Positions 5,657 to 6,575 of a stretch of 6,575 nt of DNA are shown piece after piece. Below the pieces are notes generated by a model, which did no database searches, was not told the origin of the DNA, and saw nothing but the letters and a program-made list of their open reading frames with translations. The DNA is taken from the NCBI GenBank assembly GCA_945901145.1, contig CAMDJY010000091.1:1-6575 (forward strand), written 5' to 3'. The stretch comes from Legionella genomosp. 1 (GTDB lineage Bacteria; Pseudomonadota; Gammaproteobacteria; Legionellales; Legionellaceae). The stretch's first letter is position 1; every line of letters begins with the position of its first letter. The position numbers and the translations under genes were made by a program.

Positions 5657-5659
5657 CAG
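5615..5659 (-). other. tRNA-Asn 3'-half remnant, attachment-site (att) core
   Basis: On the minus strand, reading from 5659 to 5615, there is a complete tRNA 3' half: anticodon loop CTGTTAA with anticodon GTT (plus 5655-5657), stem arm TCATT, variable AGGTC, T stem GGCGG/CCGTC (one G-U pair), T loop TTCGAGC, acceptor arm CCGGGGA, discriminator G and encoded CCA. GTT plus discriminator G means tRNA-Asn. The 5' half is absent: the bases before the loop (TATAA) do not pair with TCATT. Such half-genes are left when a tyrosine integrase recombines in the 3' half of a tRNA gene. It overlaps the last codons and the stop of the serine recombinase and lies 157 bp from the integrase start. It is not a functional tRNA. 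Confidence 0.88.
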
Positions 5660-5737
5660 TTATAAAATACTGGCTTTTAATGACTTCCACCCACTTTTAA
5701 TTTCTTTTGACACCCTATTGTTTATATAGCCTTTAGC

Positions 5738-5753
5738 TTATGATATGTCATAA
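5738..5753. promoter_or_regulatory. Inverted repeat upstream of the tyrosine integrase
   Basis: TTATGA-TATG-TCATAA: a perfect 6-bp inverted repeat, 63 bp before the integrase start and overlapping a possible -10 (TATGAT). A consensus TTGACA lies at 5707-5712, but the spacing to TATGAT is too long for a standard promoter. It could be an operator or an integrase/excisionase arm site between att core and gene. No assignment is firm. Confidence 0.35.
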
Positions 5754-5816
5754 ATTCTTTTAACACGTTTTAATTGTTATTTAGACACATGTTCGACACG
5801 TAAATTGGAAGTATAA

Positions 5817-6575
5817 ATGAAAATCACTAAATCTGCAGTTGATAAATTACCCATACCCGTTGCAGAGACCCCGGGTAAGACCGCGCAAAAACGTTATTAC
5901 GACGATAACATGAAGGGATTTGGTGTTCGGGTAACCTCAGGCGGTACGAAAGCGTTCTTTGTTGAGAAACTCATTAAAAAGAAACTTTGTCGCATTACAT
6001 TAGGTCGTTACCCAGAGCTAACGGTTGAAATGGCACGAAAAGAGGTACAAAAATTACTGGGTCAAATTGCTATTGGAATGGATCCTGTTGCTGAGAAACG
6101 TGCTGAAAAAATGCGTGAAGTTACATTAAATGAGGTATTTAATGATTATATTCAAGCACGTAAATCACTAAAGCATAATACGCTATATAATTACAAAAAG
6201 GTTTTAAGTACAGCTTTTGCTGGCTGGGGGGATAAATCCTGTCTTTCCATCACAAAAGATAAAGTAGCTAAGCACCATGAAAAATTAGGGAAAGAAAATG
6301 GTGAAGCTTATGCCAATTTAGCCATGCGCCTACTGCGCGCACTTTTTAATTTTGCTGCTGGTCAATATGAAGATGCACAAGGTAAATCATTGATCACTGA
6401 AAATCCTGTTAATCGCTTATCACAAACTAGAGCTTGGTATCGAGTGGAACCACGTCAGACATTTATTAAAAGTCATGATCTGGCGGCATGGTATGACGGT
6501 GTGCAGAAATTACAAAATGAGGTATTGCGCGATTATCTTTTGTTGCTGATACTTTGCGGCCTTCGCAGACAAGAG
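5817..6575 (+). CDS. P4-type tyrosine integrase, N-terminal 253 residues (3' truncated by window edge)
   Basis: A site-specific tyrosine recombinase that should integrate and excise an island at a tRNA gene. The N-terminal DUF4102/arm-binding domain (about 1-95) shows KRYYDDNMKGFGVRVTSGGT, then ITLGRYPELTVEMARKEVQK and the IAIGMDPV turn. All are typical of P4-like integrases. The core-binding (SAM-like) domain spans about 105-195, with MRLLRALFNFA. The catalytic domain begins near 210, and the window ends just after LCGLRRQE, where Arg250 is the expected first catalytic arginine. The remaining box II residues and Tyr nucleophile lie outside. The start is ATG 5817, with GGAAG (5807-5811) 5 nt upstream. 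The gene reads away from the tRNA-Asn half-site, into the island it presumably mobilises. A normal member is about 400 residues. Confidence 0.95.
   Translation, partial: MKITKSAVDKLPIPVAETPGKTAQKRYYDDNMKGFGVRVTSGGTKAFFVEKLIKKKLCRITLGRYPELTVEMARKEVQKLLGQIAIGMDPVAEKRAEKMREVTLNEVFNDYIQARKSLKHNTLYNYKKVLSTAFAGWGDKSCLSITKDKVAKHHEKLGKENGEAYANLAMRLLRALFNFAAGQYEDAQGKSLITENPVNRLSQTRAWYRVEPRQTFIKSHDLAAWYDGVQKLQNEVLRDYLLLLILCGLRRQE

Noticed and set aside
5615..5730. Functional tRNA-Asn gene
   Set aside because: Only the 3' half is present. The bases upstream of the anticodon loop do not complete the anticodon stem, and no D arm or TCCCCGG acceptor 5' strand follows.

Overview
The window (about 40% GC, AT-rich third codon positions) looks like accessory DNA of a gammaproteobacterium. 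Protein styles and the tRNA-Asn remnant fit Legionellales or a relative, but this is an impression and not a proof. No housekeeping gene is visible. Almost everything is mobile, regulatory or decaying, so I read the window as the junction of two genomic islands.

Left part (1-1760): the 3' tail of a probable XRE-type regulator, a class I SAM-dependent methyltransferase (+), and, convergent with it across a 3-bp gap, a Bro-N/phage-antirepressor-type protein (-).

Decayed centre (1761-2806): a small minus-strand ORF; then the 5' part of a group II intron on the minus strand. It starts GTGCG at 2523, has a hairpin-loop EBS1 that pairs with the 5' exon, and is cut off about 570 nt in, within or just after a frameshifted reading frame. 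A 9-bp direct repeat (CTCAAGCTT) flanks it. To its right is the 3' remnant of a gene resembling the end of DUF3987 (helicase/primase-like) proteins.

Right-centre (2851-5656): a conserved-looking hypothetical protein, a toxin-first HigB/HigA-like toxin-antitoxin operon with its own promoter and a palindrome inside it, and a large serine recombinase. The DUF3987 remnant, the hypothetical protein and the recombinase look like the remains of an integrative element, with the toxin-antitoxin pair as stabiliser or passenger.

Right edge (5615-6575): the last codons of the serine recombinase are the antisense of a tRNA-Asn 3' half (anticodon loop to CCA). This is a classic attachment-site core. A P4-type tyrosine integrase starts 157 nt beyond it and runs off the window. 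The orientation of the tRNA piece suggests that it is the distal att copy of an island lying to the right, with the serine-recombinase element as its neighbour. The two may be tandem islands accreted at one tRNA-Asn.

I see no CRISPR array, complete insertion sequence or rRNA. I see no clearly new defence or biosynthetic system. The most informative signals are the att/tRNA fusion and the truncated group II intron.
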